From assembly GCF_900177775.1 (NCBI RefSeq), contig NZ_FXWH01000001.1, positions 310,001 through 374,000 on the forward strand: a DNA stretch of 64,000 nucleotides. The letters are read 5' to 3'. Shown piece by piece: positions 7,801-17,490 of this stretch. The position numbers and the translations under genes were made by a program. This DNA is from Pseudidiomarina planktonica (lineage in GTDB: Bacteria; Pseudomonadota; Gammaproteobacteria; Enterobacterales; Alteromonadaceae). Under the pieces are notes generated by a model. That model saw only the letters and a list, made by a program, of their open reading frames with translations, ran no database searches and was not told where the DNA came from. Within the stretch, counting starts at the first letter, position 1. Every line of letters starts with the position of its first letter.

Positions 7801-10422
7801 TTAGTGAGCTTCTGCAGCAGCTTCTTCTGCGGCTGCATTTTCTTCGTCACTGGCACTTGGGGTTATCGCTGGCGCTACAAAAATAGCGTTGCTTAATAGT
7901 TTCGCTGAACCCCAGAAGAAAGCTCTGAAGTTTACGTTGTCGGCAAAACCAATCACCCGACCGGAGCCGTGGCGATGCGCAACAATAGCTGCTTTACTGG
8001 CCAGTACTTCACGGTTTTCTTCGGCCGCATAGCCACTTAGCAGCGGGGTGTCGGCGTAACGTGCAGCAGTAATAAAGGGTGTATCAGATACCTGCATTGC
8101 ATTTAGGCTATCTTTGAAGATAGGCAATTGCTGACGTGGAAAACCAAACGCCAATGGATGGCTAGTGTCTAGTTCCAAACCGAAAATAGCGCCCGCAACG
8201 CGGCGTTTACCATAGTGGCTGTCCATATCGTCAAAGGTTAATGCGCTGGTATCAAACTTCTCAGCAAACTCATCTTGCTCAATAAAGTCTGCGGCAAGAA
8301 TGTCGTGCTCGGCTAACCAGCGTGCTCCACCTTGTTGACCAATAATAGTGCCGCCTTCGCGAACCCATTTATCCAGACGCTTAGCAGCGCCTTTTTTCAT
8401 GGGTGAGAAGCTGCCGTCAACCATAAGAATATGGGTGTAACGGGAAATATCTGAGCGTGCCAGGCGGTCAGTATCAATCATACTTACTGGAATGCCTACG
8501 TGGCGATCCAGGTAATACCAAGCTTCACCAGCTTCATACATGCTTGCACCGGGGCCAACTAGCATCAGTACTTTCACCGGATCTACCGGGCGTAAGTTCC
8601 GGCTGCCTAAGTCCATACCGCTTGGTGTGAGGCCTGAAGTAATAGCACTAACTTCCAGGCTGTTGTCACTGGCAACGGACGCCAGAATGCGCTGAACTTC
8701 AGCCCAGTCCTGCTCCTGATAAGCTTTAGTTACTACCACGGCGCCCGGCTTAAAGTTGGTGTCACCGGCGGTTGTTTTAGCCGTGAATTCGCCGTAGCTC
8801 TGACGCACGTGAACGTCTGCTTCCAGCAAGGCTTGCAATGCCCGTGGGGCAAAGTAATTATCCCAACTGAAGGCGTACGCATAAGCTTCATCGGTTAACA
8901 CGATGCGCGTTGACGGCACTGGTTCCCAGGCCGTATCGGCAAGGCGTGGGTTACGACCGTTGTAGCTATCGAATTGTACATTAAAGGCCATTGGCAGAGT
9001 CCAGCCGGACACATCATAAAAGGTGTTATCCAGGAAGTTCTGGCGAGTGGTGAAAATAGCCCGAATCAGTGTGTACTGAGGCTGTGCTAATGGCACAAAG
9101 TAGGCTTTTCCAGCTTTATACTCGGTGTCGTTGGCTTCTAAGTCGCGCTCTAATGGGTACGCTTTAATACCGTGCTGATGCAAAATACTCAGTAAACCGT
9201 TTAAACGTTCCGGATCACTTGTTTCCTGTAGCAGGTAGCCGTCAAAGTCAGCGTCGTCGGCGGCAGCCATGGCATCTTTAAAGAAACGCTGTTGGTAGTC
9301 TAAGAAGCGCTCTTTGTTGTCATGGGTACCATATAAAGTAGTGAGCGAGGTGGTTAACTGGTTCTGAATAGTGAACGGGAAGCTCACTTCACCATTAATA
9401 GAGTCTTGCAAATGACCTCGGCTTGACGCTTGTTCAAACAAAATACCGATAGCGCCGTGCACGTCTGGATAGGTAGAACCTTTGCCGATATAAAAATCAT
9501 CGAAAGCTTCTTCGGTGAAATATAAGCGGCCTTGTTCATCTAATGCGCTGGCGTGACGCTCAGCTAAAACCGAAGTTAAAGTCACGTTTTCTTCCGGAGT
9601 GTGCGGGTTCCGACGCGTTGGAATACCTGGCTGGAAGAAGAAGGTACTGTTGGTACCCATTTCGTGAAAGTCAGTAAGCACATTTGGCTTCCATTTTTGG
9701 AAGTTGGCAATGCGCGCTCGTGATTCTGGGTGTTGCAGCAATAACCAGTCGCGGTTTAAGTCGAACCAGTAATGGTTAACACGGCCGCGCGGCATGTCCT
9801 GAACATGTTCACGATGCTGTGGATCTGCTACTAAATTTTGTGACTTATGCTGATTTGCCCATTGCGCAAACCGGGCTAAACCGTCCGGATTCAAACTTGG
9901 ATCCAGCAGAATAATAGAGTCGTTCAGTACCTGCTCCAGTTGCTCGCTTTGTGCAGCCGCCAGATAGTAGGCGAATAACAAGCTGGCGTTACTGCCGCTT
10001 GGCTCGTCACCGTGAATGCTGTAGCCCATGTAATACACTAAAGGTGCAGTAGCAGGGTCAGCGTTCTGACTAGGATCGGCAACGGCTAAGTGAGCCTGAC
10101 GAAGGTTCTCAATGTTCTTTTGATTTTCTGGTGTAGTGATACGTACTAGCAGAAGCGGGCGTTGCTCATGGGTGCGGCCTGCAACTTCCAGCTCGAAGCG
10201 GTCACTGTGTTGAGCTAACACTTCCATGTAGCGCACTAGCTGGTCGTGACGCACATGCCATTCGCCAACCTGATAACCCAACACTTCTTCGGGAGTTGGA
10301 ATGTCAGGGTTGTAAGTTACGTCTTGCGGCAAGTAGTCTTCAAGCTCAACTGCTTTTGCCGGCAGGGCTGATGCAAGCCATACCAGCGGCAGTAGAACAC
10401 CGATCATCAATGAACGAAGCAT
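7801..10422 (-). CDS. Secreted M14-family zinc carboxypeptidase
   Basis: An exported metallopeptidase of 873 residues. A signal peptide occupies about 1-24 (hydrophobic core, then AKA before VELEDY). The M14 catalytic domain shows zinc ligands H137 and E140 in SIHGDEPSG, a third ligand H253 in DFHEMG, the substrate-binding DLNRD (221-225) and a likely catalytic E330 in GILFEQASSRG. The remaining 400 residues include a part resembling a glutamine-amidotransferase-like fold (GTIIGQQGGARWL) with unclear function. The family degrades peptides outside the cytoplasm, and large versions are common in marine proteolytic gammaproteobacteria. An Ala/Glu-rich tail ends the protein. It stands alone, divergent from nfuA. 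Confidence 0.88.
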   Translation of the reverse strand: MLRSLMIGVLLPLVWLASALPAKAVELEDYLPQDVTYNPDIPTPEEVLGYQVGEWHVRHDQLVRYMEVLAQHSDRFELEVAGRTHEQRPLLLVRITTPENQKNIENLRQAHLAVADPSQNADPATAPLVYYMGYSIHGDEPSGSNASLLFAYYLAAAQSEQLEQVLNDSIILLDPSLNPDGLARFAQWANQHKSQNLVADPQHREHVQDMPRGRVNHYWFDLNRDWLLLQHPESRARIANFQKWKPNVLTDFHEMGTNSTFFFQPGIPTRRNPHTPEENVTLTSVLAERHASALDEQGRLYFTEEAFDDFYIGKGSTYPDVHGAIGILFEQASSRGHLQDSINGEVSFPFTIQNQLTTSLTTLYGTHDNKERFLDYQQRFFKDAMAAADDADFDGYLLQETSDPERLNGLLSILHQHGIKAYPLERDLEANDTEYKAGKAYFVPLAQPQYTLIRAIFTTRQNFLDNTFYDVSGWTLPMAFNVQFDSYNGRNPRLADTAWEPVPSTRIVLTDEAYAYAFSWDNYFAPRALQALLEADVHVRQSYGEFTAKTTAGDTNFKPGAVVVTKAYQEQDWAEVQRILASVASDNSLEVSAITSGLTPSGMDLGSRNLRPVDPVKVLMLVGPGASMYEAGEAWYYLDRHVGIPVSMIDTDRLARSDISRYTHILMVDGSFSPMKKGAAKRLDKWVREGGTIIGQQGGARWLAEHDILAADFIEQDEFAEKFDTSALTFDDMDSHYGKRRVAGAIFGLELDTSHPLAFGFPRQQLPIFKDSLNAMQVSDTPFITAARYADTPLLSGYAAEENREVLASKAAIVAHRHGSGRVIGFADNVNFRAFFWGSAKLLSNAIFVAPAITPSASDEENAAAEEAAAEAH

Positions 10423-10561
10423 AAGTTATCCTCAATTTGAATTTTCTTCAGCCTAACAAAAGGCACAGTCACGCCCAAGTGCATTACTATGCAATGCGCA
10501 TAATTTGCGATAAGATATACCCTACTAAAATACTCAAGTATAACGTTGAGGTGATTTCGTT

Positions 10562-11140
10562 ATGATCCGTATTACTGAAAATGCGCAGGCGCACTTTTGT
10601 AAATTGCTGGCTGATCAGCCAGATGGCACTAATATTCGGGTGTTTGTTGTGAACCCGGGTACTGCCGGTGCCGAATGTGGGGTTTCTTATTGCCCGCCAG
10701 ACGCCGTTGAAAGCGACGACCAGATATTGCCATTTAGCGGCTTCGACGCCGTGGTGGATTCTGGTAGCGCGCCATTTTTAGAAGATGCTGAAATTGATTT
10801 TCAGCAGCAAGAGCTTGGCTCACAGTTGACCTTGAAAGCGCCAAACGCAAAAGCACGCAAAGTAGCTGATGATGCGCCTTTGATTGAACGTGTTGAATAC
10901 CTTATACAAGCTGAAATAAATCCGCAGCTAGCAAGTCACGGTGGCCGGGTGTCAGTAACGCAAATAACCGATGACGGTTTTGCGGTATTGCAATTCGGCG
11001 GTGGCTGCAATGGCTGTAGCATGGTAGATGTAACGCTTAAAGAAGGGATTGAAAAGCAGTTGTTGTCGCACTTCCCGGAAGAATTAAGTGGTGTGCGTGA
11101 TGTGACTGAACATCAACCTGGCGAACATTCGTACTATTAA
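10562..11140 (+). CDS. nfuA: Fe/S biogenesis protein NfuA
   Basis: Iron-sulfur carrier that binds a 4Fe-4S cluster at a dimer interface and delivers it to client apoproteins under stress. The N-terminal degenerate A-type domain (about 1-95) and the C-terminal Nfu domain (about 105-190) are both present. The cluster-binding CxxC is C149 and C152 in [15 protein letters not shown]. 192 residues matches E. coli NfuA. A GAGGTG-like ribosome site precedes the ATG. It is transcribed away from the M14 peptidase and followed by the convergent MATE gene. Confidence 0.96.
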   Translation: MIRITENAQAHFCKLLADQPDGTNIRVFVVNPGTAGAECGVSYCPPDAVESDDQILPFSGFDAVVDSGSAPFLEDAEIDFQQQELGSQLTLKAPNAKARKVADDAPLIERVEYLIQAEINPQLASHGGRVSVTQITDDGFAVLQFGGGCNGCSMVDVTLKEGIEKQLLSHFPEELSGVRDVTEHQPGEHSYY

Positions 11141-11166
11141 TAAATAAAACATAGTTCAGGTTGAGG

Positions 11167-12483
11167 TCAGTAGGGTTTATATATCCGCAACCAAACTGCC
11201 TGCGCCACGCCGCGGGCAGTTAAGAACCCTGCTAACGCCAACCACAGCCCGTGGTTGGCGTAACTTTGTCCAATCCACCACAACGGCACAAACACCAGCA
11301 CGGCCGCCGCCAGCATAGTGTTGCGCATGGCCGCAGTTAAGCCTAGCCCAATAAAAATGCCATCATAGAAGTAGCTCCAATGCGCTAGCAAAGGCAGCAC
11401 AATGAGCCAGGGTAAATAGGCTTCAGCGGTACGAATGACTTCGGGTAAATCGGTTAACAGCCCAATAATTTGGCTACCAAATAACGCAAATACCAAGCTA
11501 TAAACACAAGCAAATAGCACGGACCAGAGTAAGGTTAAGTTACACCAGTAGCGTATTCGGCGTGGTTGCCCTTGCCCCTTAGCGGCGCCCACCAATGCCT
11601 CTATGGCGTAGGCAATACCGTCTAATCCCAGCGAGATCAATAACAAAAACTGCATCAGTACCGCATTAGCAGCCACCACAGTATGCCCATAGCGGGTGGC
11701 ATAGCCGGTCATGGTGGCCAGGCATAATTGCAGCACCAGACTGCGAATAAATACGTCCCGATTCATGCCCATTAATCGAAATAATAGCTGTTTATCGAGT
11801 CGAAATTGCAGTCGATAGCCAAGCACCCGGTGCAGGAAATAAAGGCCAAGTGCGGCGGTTGAAACTTCGGCGGTCACCGAAGCCCAGGCGGCACCGGCAA
11901 CGTTCATGTCCAAGCCCACTATAAGTATGAGGTCAGCGGCTACATTCACGGCATTGGTAAACACCACCAGAATCATGGCCAGGCGACTCTGCTGACAACC
12001 CAGCAACACTCCGAGTACAACCAGGTTAATAAGTGCAGCAGGGGCGGCATAAAGGCGAATTTGAATGTAGCTGTTGGCGAAGGTCTTAAGTTCAGCGCCA
12101 GGGGTAGTGAGGAACCAGGCAAGCTCCATGAGCCAGGGACTTAGCACGATAACGACAATACCAAGGCCAATAGCAAACCAAATGGCATGATTGGTAAGTT
12201 GTAGCTGCGCTGCCCGGTCGCGAGCACCAAATGCCTGCGCTATAACGCCGGTAGTGGTCATGCGTAAAAATATCGCCAGCAAGTAAATAAAGCTGACAAT
12301 CATTGCGCCCAGCGCTACTGCACTTAGGTAGATGGATTGCGGTAAATGGCCTATTATGGCGGTATCGACCAGGCCCAATAGCGGCGCTGCAATGTTCGAT
12401 AAAATCATGGGTATAGCGATGGCGAACACACGCATATGATTGTGTCGTGAAAAGCCGAACAAAGCTGTCACAGCGAACTCCAT
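11167..12483 (-). CDS. dinF: MATE family exporter, DinF type
   Basis: Multidrug/toxin extrusion family membrane protein with about 12 predicted transmembrane helices over 438 residues. The N-terminal FAIAIPMILSNIAAPLLGLV and LRMTTTGVIAQAFGARD are close to E. coli DinF, an SOS-regulated member whose substrate is not firmly known. In E. coli dinF lies directly after lexA; here it is about 10 kb away and I see no SOS box in front of it, so SOS control is doubtful. A start at the second Met (residue 17) is possible. The gene is divergent from the polysaccharide deacetylase with 33 bases between starts. Confidence 0.85.
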   Translation of the reverse strand: MEFAVTALFGFSRHNHMRVFAIAIPMILSNIAAPLLGLVDTAIIGHLPQSIYLSAVALGAMIVSFIYLLAIFLRMTTTGVIAQAFGARDRAAQLQLTNHAIWFAIGLGIVVIVLSPWLMELAWFLTTPGAELKTFANSYIQIRLYAAPAALINLVVLGVLLGCQQSRLAMILVVFTNAVNVAADLILIVGLDMNVAGAAWASVTAEVSTAALGLYFLHRVLGYRLQFRLDKQLLFRLMGMNRDVFIRSLVLQLCLATMTGYATRYGHTVVAANAVLMQFLLLISLGLDGIAYAIEALVGAAKGQGQPRRIRYWCNLTLLWSVLFACVYSLVFALFGSQIIGLLTDLPEVIRTAEAYLPWLIVLPLLAHWSYFYDGIFIGLGLTAAMRNTMLAAAVLVFVPLWWIGQSYANHGLWLALAGFLTARGVAQAVWLRIYKPY

Positions 12484-12516
12484 GGGTCCAGATTGGATGA
12501 CGAAGAGGTTTTAGCA

Positions 12517-13593
12517 ATGCGTACTATGTCAGTGATTGTAACGGTTTTTTTGCTTATCGGCAGCTTTGTGTTTGCCAGTGCACCTGCGCATGCAGCACCT
12601 AAAGGTGTGGTTATTCTGCAATATCACCACGTGGGTGACGACACCCCGCGAGTAACCTCGTTAACCGCAGACGAGCTGCGTGCCCAGTTGCAGCACCTGG
12701 AAGACAACAACTTTCAGGTCATAAGTATGCCTGATGCAGTGGCCGCTATTAAAGGCAAGGGTGAGCTACCAGACAAAGCCGTAGTGCTGACTTTTGATGA
12801 TGGCTGGCGCAATGTATACGAGCAGGGTGTGCCGATTTTGCGTGAGTTTAATATGCCGTACACCATTTTCGTTAATCCGGCGTTAATGGAAGAAACACCG
12901 CGATTGTATATGACCTGGGACCAACTGCGCGAAGTTGCCGCTGAAGGTGCAACTATTGCGAACCATTCGAACAGCCACGATCATATGACCTGGCGGCGCG
13001 ATGGTGAATCAGAGAGCCAATGGCGTCAACGCATGATGAACGACATTGAGGGTGCTCAGGAGCTATTGGAAAAAGAACTTGGCGAGCAACCACGGCTATT
13101 TGCGTATCCTTATGGTGAATACAATCCTGCTCTGGAAACCATCCTGGAAGACTTGGGCTATATTGCTTTCGGCCAGCACTCTGGCCCATGGGGTGAGCAC
13201 TCACCGCTAACTGGCGTTCCACGTTTTCCAGCGTCAGGTAATTACGCCAGTGTGGAAGGGCTGCGGGCAAAACTTACCAGCTTACCCTTGCCGGTTACTG
13301 AAGTAGCAAACAAGAATATGATTCTTGATCCGCAGGAAACCAAACCTAAACTAACTGCAACTGTGGACAGTACCGACGATTTTTACCGTAGCAGCATGCA
13401 ATGCTTTATTGGTGGTGAAGTGGTAAAACCTGAGTGGGATGGGAAAACCTTTTCAGTGCAAGCGTCGGCAGCCATTAATATTGGCCGCTCACGCTATAAT
13501 TGTACGGTGCCAAGTATCTCGGCCGGTGGACGTTATTATTGGTATTCGCAGCCATGGGTTCGCCCCAATGAGCAGGGGCGATGGCCGGATTAA
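12517..13593 (+). CDS. Secreted polysaccharide deacetylase (NodB homology domain)
   Basis: Predicted exported enzyme removing acetyl groups from an N- or O-acetylated polysaccharide. A signal peptide spans about 1-26 (AHA before APKG). The NodB domain shows the catalytic/metal TFDDG (92-96) and the metal-binding H150/H154 pair in HSNSH, plus FAYPYGEY. A C-terminal stretch of about 100 residues (260-358), rich in Tyr, Ser and Trp, is not part of the NodB domain and is unassigned. The start is the ATG at 12517 with GAAGAGG at 12502-12508; an upstream TTG frame lacks a ribosome site. It overlaps the end of the convergent SCO gene by 4 bases. Its substrate is unknown, and no exopolysaccharide operon is nearby. 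Confidence 0.88.
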   Translation: MRTMSVIVTVFLLIGSFVFASAPAHAAPKGVVILQYHHVGDDTPRVTSLTADELRAQLQHLEDNNFQVISMPDAVAAIKGKGELPDKAVVLTFDDGWRNVYEQGVPILREFNMPYTIFVNPALMEETPRLYMTWDQLREVAAEGATIANHSNSHDHMTWRRDGESESQWRQRMMNDIEGAQELLEKELGEQPRLFAYPYGEYNPALETILEDLGYIAFGQHSGPWGEHSPLTGVPRFPASGNYASVEGLRAKLTSLPLPVTEVANKNMILDPQETKPKLTATVDSTDDFYRSSMQCFIGGEVVKPEWDGKTFSVQASAAINIGRSRYNCTVPSISAGGRYYWYSQPWVRPNEQGRWPD

Positions 13594-14219
13594 TCCTGGT
13601 AGCGGTCAGCTAAAATTGCGAAATCGCGTTCCAGGCTATCCATATCTACGGTAGGAATTTCGCCGCGCACATGTTCAGCATTGAAGATGGCGTGGCGGTT
13701 ACCGTCGGGGTTAACCAGAATAATAGCGGCACTGTGATTCACTAAGTAATCGCTCTCGCCTTCGTCGGGAATTGAATACATAAGGCCAAGGCCTCGCACA
13801 AAGGGGAACAAGTCTTTGTGTTCTGCACGTACACCTTCAAAATCCTCACCAAAAAATCCCGTGTAATCAGTCAGGCGTTTAATGTCGTCGCGCTGCGGGT
13901 CTACTGAAATTAACCATACTTTCACCGGTGCTGAGGCTACTTCCTGAAGTTTGGGCAGCAAATCACGCAGTTGCGCCATAGTGGTGGGGCAAATATCAGG
14001 GCAAAAGGTGTAGCCGGTGAACAACAAGGTCCATTGGCCTTTTAAATCCTCAGGACCGACCTGGTCGGCGGCGGTGCTTGCCAGCGTGAAGTCAGCAAGT
14101 GCGCGAGGTGGTTCATATACCAACGCGGTGGTGGGCTCCTGCTCACCAAACTGCTGGTAACTAATAATTCCAATAGCAGCGGCTGCTATAGCTATTACCG
14201 CGATAATAAATTTTTGCAT
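13590..14219 (-). CDS. SCO1/SenC/PrrC family copper chaperone
   Basis: Thioredoxin-fold protein that delivers copper to the CuA centre of cytochrome oxidase subunit II. An N-terminal membrane anchor (about 3-20) precedes the fold. Copper ligands are C73 and C77 in TFCPDICPTT and H162 in LVNHSAA. The start at 14219 (MQKFIIAV) has CAGGAG 7 bases upstream; a longer frame to 14249 is less likely. 209 residues is normal. It is the last gene of the minus-strand cytochrome oxidase assembly run and probably acts with the SCO-like protein at 16188 and Cox11 at 18630. Confidence 0.92.
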   Translation of the reverse strand: MQKFIIAVIAIAAAAIGIISYQQFGEQEPTTALVYEPPRALADFTLASTAADQVGPEDLKGQWTLLFTGYTFCPDICPTTMAQLRDLLPKLQEVASAPVKVWLISVDPQRDDIKRLTDYTGFFGEDFEGVRAEHKDLFPFVRGLGLMYSIPDEGESDYLVNHSAAIILVNPDGNRHAIFNAEHVRGEIPTVDMDSLERDFAILADRYQD

Positions 14220-14254
14220 CACAGCACTCCTGCAGCAGCCTTGCTGCATGTTAA

Positions 14255-15175
14255 TTAAAGCTTAATGTAATGGTCTGCCAATAACACCACGAACAACACC
14301 ATAAGATGCCAAATCGAGAAGGTAAACATGGCATAAGCTGTCTTTTTCGTTGGGGCGAATTTTAGCTTCCAGGCGTAACCCAGAAAGGTCAGGTTTAAAA
14401 TAGTAACGCCAACCAGATAAATCACGCCTGACATGCCCACCAGATACGGCAGCATACACACCACAGCCAGTAATACGGTATAAAGCAAAATACAGGTTTT
14501 GGTGAAGGCCACGCCATGGGTAACAGGTAGCATCGGAATGTCAGCTTTGGCGTAGTCTTTGGCGCGATGAACGGCTAACGCCCAAAAATGTGGTGGAGTC
14601 CAGGTGAACACAATCATGACCAGCAATATCGCATGGGCATGCAGCTCATTGGTTACCGCTGTCCAGCCCAGTAATGGCGGTGCAGCGCCGGCCAGGCCGC
14701 CAATTACTATGTTCTGCGGCGTGGCCCGCTTCAAATACATGGTATAAATAATGGCGTAGCCAACCAGGCTGGCTAAGGTTAATACAGCGGTGAGCGTATT
14801 TACCCACACCGCAAGAACTATGTAGCCAATAGTACCAATGGCTGCCGAGAAAGTAAGTACTCGCTTCGGTGACAAGGTTCCGGATGGTAACGGGCGGCGC
14901 AGTGTGCGCGCCATTTTCGCGTCAATGTGGCGATCAACCAGATGGTTAATGGCAGCGGCTGACCCAGCCATTAAGCCAATACCAATAAAGGCTGGAATGA
15001 TAATGGACCAGCTTGGTAACGTTGGAGTAGCCAAACACATGCCAACTACGGCGGTCAGTAGCAGTAAGGCAACCACCCTCGGTTTGGTTAATTCCAAATA
15101 GTCACGCCAGCTTACGTGGCGTTTATGTTCGTTCGACTGATGTTCTGTAACTGTTGATGTTGTGGGATCTGACAT
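14255..15175 (-). CDS. ctaB: Protoheme IX farnesyltransferase (heme O synthase)
   Basis: Integral membrane prenyltransferase that attaches a farnesyl group to heme b, giving heme O, the precursor of heme A. UbiA-superfamily signature [15 protein letters not shown] (first Asp-rich motif) and [11 protein letters not shown] (second) are present, with several hydrophobic helices. [18 protein letters not shown] is typical of CyoE/CtaB. The start at 15175 (MSDPTTS) follows GGGGGAGAAG; it lies 21 bases before the ctaA stop position, so a longer frame that overlaps ctaA is less likely. 306 residues is normal. It acts directly before CtaA. Confidence 0.95.
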   Translation of the reverse strand: MSDPTTSTVTEHQSNEHKRHVSWRDYLELTKPRVVALLLLTAVVGMCLATPTLPSWSIIIPAFIGIGLMAGSAAAINHLVDRHIDAKMARTLRRPLPSGTLSPKRVLTFSAAIGTIGYIVLAVWVNTLTAVLTLASLVGYAIIYTMYLKRATPQNIVIGGLAGAAPPLLGWTAVTNELHAHAILLVMIVFTWTPPHFWALAVHRAKDYAKADIPMLPVTHGVAFTKTCILLYTVLLAVVCMLPYLVGMSGVIYLVGVTILNLTFLGYAWKLKFAPTKKTAYAMFTFSIWHLMVLFVVLLADHYIKL

Positions 15176-15195
15176 CACTACTTCTCCCCCGGGCT

Positions 15196-16179
15196 TCACG
15201 CTTTTCGCGCGATATTATAATTTAATGCAACCAGCGACAGCAGCAATAGTGCTCCAACCGCATTGTGTGCAACAGCAATTCCTAGCGGTAACATGAACAC
15301 CACATTACTAATACCTAATGCAATTTGCACTACTAGTAACAGCGCAATCATATTCAGATTGGCTTTCATTAATCGTGACTGCGCATTACGCCAGCCTTTA
15401 ATTAGTAAATAGCCGACTACCAGTAAGGTAACAATAGCACCTACGCGATGGGCAACGTGCATTGTCATGCGTTCAGCATAGTCGTGGGCGCCGTATTGAT
15501 AACTGTCTGCGGCAGGCACCGAAAACGCGCCTAAAATGTCCAGCCGTTCGCTCCAGTTTCCTTCACATATAGGCAGTTCGGTACAGGCTAACGCGGCATA
15601 ATTAGCTGCTACCCAGCCACCTAACGCAATTTGGCCAATAACAACGATAAGGGCAAAAGCCGCTATTCCACCAAGGCGGCGCATGGCGGTATCAACGCCC
15701 ATTAACTGATGGCGGTTAAGTCGTAGCGATAATAAAAAGAGCAATGAAATAGTACTAAAGCCGCCCAGTAGATGGCCCATAACCACTACCGGTTGTAAAT
15801 TCATGGTTACTGTCCACATACCCAGGGCGGCTTGAAATATCACTAACGCCAGCAATAATATGGGTAGCTTCAGCGGTTTGCGCGGAATCGCGTGACGTTG
15901 CCGATACGCAACTACCGCAATGGCCAGAATTAATAATCCCAGAATACCTGCGGCATACCTGTGTACCATTTCATTCCAGGCTTTGTCCGATTCAAAGGGC
16001 GCATCGGGAAAAGCGCTGGCAGCCATATCAACACTTTCTGCACTTTGTGGAACACTTAGGAAGCCGTAACAACCAGGCCAGTCTGGACACCCAAGGCCTG
16101 CATCCGTAAGGCGTGTGTAAGCACCTAAAACAATAACAATCACTGCAAACATCAGACTAAATTTGACGAGCGTACGCAT
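15196..16179 (-). CDS. ctaA: Heme A synthase (COX15/CtaA family)
   Basis: Membrane oxygenase that converts heme O to heme A by oxidising the C8 methyl group. The N-terminal [21 protein letters not shown] and [11 protein letters not shown] show the conserved Cys pair and heme-ligand His; a second half with [19 protein letters not shown] and [11 protein letters not shown] repeats the pattern. About eight transmembrane helices in 327 residues match proteobacterial CtaA. It starts just after the SCO-like gene and is followed by ctaB, the preceding enzyme in the pathway. Confidence 0.95.
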   Translation of the reverse strand: MRTLVKFSLMFAVIVIVLGAYTRLTDAGLGCPDWPGCYGFLSVPQSAESVDMAASAFPDAPFESDKAWNEMVHRYAAGILGLLILAIAVVAYRQRHAIPRKPLKLPILLLALVIFQAALGMWTVTMNLQPVVVMGHLLGGFSTISLLFLLSLRLNRHQLMGVDTAMRRLGGIAAFALIVVIGQIALGGWVAANYAALACTELPICEGNWSERLDILGAFSVPAADSYQYGAHDYAERMTMHVAHRVGAIVTLLVVGYLLIKGWRNAQSRLMKANLNMIALLLVVQIALGISNVVFMLPLGIAVAHNAVGALLLLSLVALNYNIARKA

Positions 16180-16187
16180 GGGGTCAC

Positions 16188-16733
16188 CTAACCAATTTTT
16201 GAAAGCTTAAGCAGTTTACGTAAATCCGACAGCATACTCTTGGCTTCGGCGCGCATTGCTGTCTCGTCAGCAAAAGTTTCGTAATGAAGAATAACGTTTC
16301 CAAGCGGGTCACTAATAAATATGCGGTGCGGCGGCAAGTCGGCCAATGCGTCAATAAGCTCGGCGTTGGTTAGATGTTGCACCATAGGTACTTGCTCAAG
16401 TGAAAACTCAATGTCGCCACTGCTCACCACAATCGGTTGCACGCGGTCTGATTCGCGACCAAGTGCAATGTCGGTTTGATTTAGCGCGTACAGTGCTTGC
16501 TGACACTGTGCTTCGCAGTTACCGTGAACCACGTAGCCAATGCGCCACTGCGCCGGCAGGGTTTGATTCAGGGTATCGCCAAGTTCGATAGGCGGTACCA
16601 GCATAGTGCCTTCATTGGTAACACCGCCCTGGTACCAGTGGTTATCAAGCACCACTTTGGCAATAATTACTGGTATTGCGAAGGCTATAATAACGGCCAC
16701 TAGGGCAATGCGAGCGCGGAATTGGGAGCTCAT
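16188..16733 (-). CDS. Cytochrome oxidase locus protein, SCO-like with CxxxC
   Basis: A 181-residue protein with one N-terminal membrane segment (about 10-27) and a probable thioredoxin-like periplasmic domain. It contains HGNCEAQCQQAL with C73 and C77, the same CxxxC spacing and even the same residue numbers as the SCO protein at 13590, and a C-terminal DPLGNVILHYE like the end of SCO folds. I see no obvious third copper ligand equivalent. It is regularly found in oxidase operons of this group, usually unnamed. The start at 16733 is chosen because the SURF1 stop (16738-16736) and a GAGGAG site precede it; a GTG at 16739 has no spacing for that site. A role in copper delivery or thiol reduction is inferred. 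Confidence 0.8.
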   Translation of the reverse strand: MSSQFRARIALVAVIIAFAIPVIIAKVVLDNHWYQGGVTNEGTMLVPPIELGDTLNQTLPAQWRIGYVVHGNCEAQCQQALYALNQTDIALGRESDRVQPIVVSSGDIEFSLEQVPMVQHLTNAELIDALADLPPHRIFISDPLGNVILHYETFADETAMRAEAKSMLSDLRKLLKLSKIG

Positions 16734-16735
16734 GC

Positions 16736-17476
16736 TCACTCCTCTGATTTATTAGTTGTGCGACTGGCGAACAAGAATACCAGTGCGCAGGCCAGCGCCA
16801 GCGAAAACCATTGTAAGGCATAAGCCTGGTGTTTCGTTGGGGCCATTACCTGAGGTTCCCACTGCCGTGGGTAGCCCAGTTCTGATGATTCAGAGAGTAG
16901 CACCATATAGGGTTGCAGTGGAATGCCTGTAGCGGCTTCCAGGCGCTTAAACTCAAATTGTTGTACTCGTAGCGGCCAACTGATGTTGCTAAAACTTTGT
17001 TCAGACAGTTGAAACGCCGCCTGATCCGGATAATAAATAAGTCCGTTGAAGTTTTGCTGTCCACTCGGCAGGTTTACCTCGGGCAGCTCACTGCGATCTA
17101 CCGGCGCCGCAACCCAACCTAAATTGACGGGAACTTTGTCAGCTAACTCTGGATGCGTGAGCAAACCAATAACGTGGTAGCCAACCACGCCATTAAAGAT
17201 CTGATTGTCGCGTAAAAAGTAACGCTCAGGGTCAAATTCACCATGTACCTGAACTTCAGTGTACCGTGGCGGTAGTTGATCGTTTTGTATCGTCGGAAGT
17301 GGTTGTAAACGTACTTGTTCGCTGCCACCAAAATCGTCAAATAGCTGTTGTTTTTGTTCGGCGCGTTCAAGTTGCCAAAAACCAAGCTTGACCAATAAGG
17401 TGATTGCCAGCAAAGTGACAAGGGTCGGAAATAGCTTGAACGAGAACGGGCCCCAGTTCAGTTCGTATTTACTCAT
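16736..17476 (-). CDS. SURF1 family cytochrome oxidase assembly protein
   Basis: Membrane protein helping insert heme A into subunit I of cytochrome oxidase. Two transmembrane segments at the ends (about 10-30 and 220-240) enclose a periplasmic domain; LLVKLGFWQLERAEQKQQL and the C-terminal YALQWFSLALACALVFLF are typical of SURF1. 246 residues is normal. Its stop overlaps the GTG that precedes the next gene, so translation may be coupled. It is divergent from the small DUF2909 gene with 14 bases between starts. Confidence 0.92.
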   Translation of the reverse strand: MSKYELNWGPFSFKLFPTLVTLLAITLLVKLGFWQLERAEQKQQLFDDFGGSEQVRLQPLPTIQNDQLPPRYTEVQVHGEFDPERYFLRDNQIFNGVVGYHVIGLLTHPELADKVPVNLGWVAAPVDRSELPEVNLPSGQQNFNGLIYYPDQAAFQLSEQSFSNISWPLRVQQFEFKRLEAATGIPLQPYMVLLSESSELGYPRQWEPQVMAPTKHQAYALQWFSLALACALVFLFASRTTNKSEE

Positions 17477-17490
17477 AAAAAGGAAGACCC

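Noticed and set aside
12493-12516. TTG start eight codons earlier for the polysaccharide deacetylase
   Set aside because: It has no ribosome site and would place charged residues before the signal peptide; GAAGAGG lies inside it and serves the ATG at 12517.
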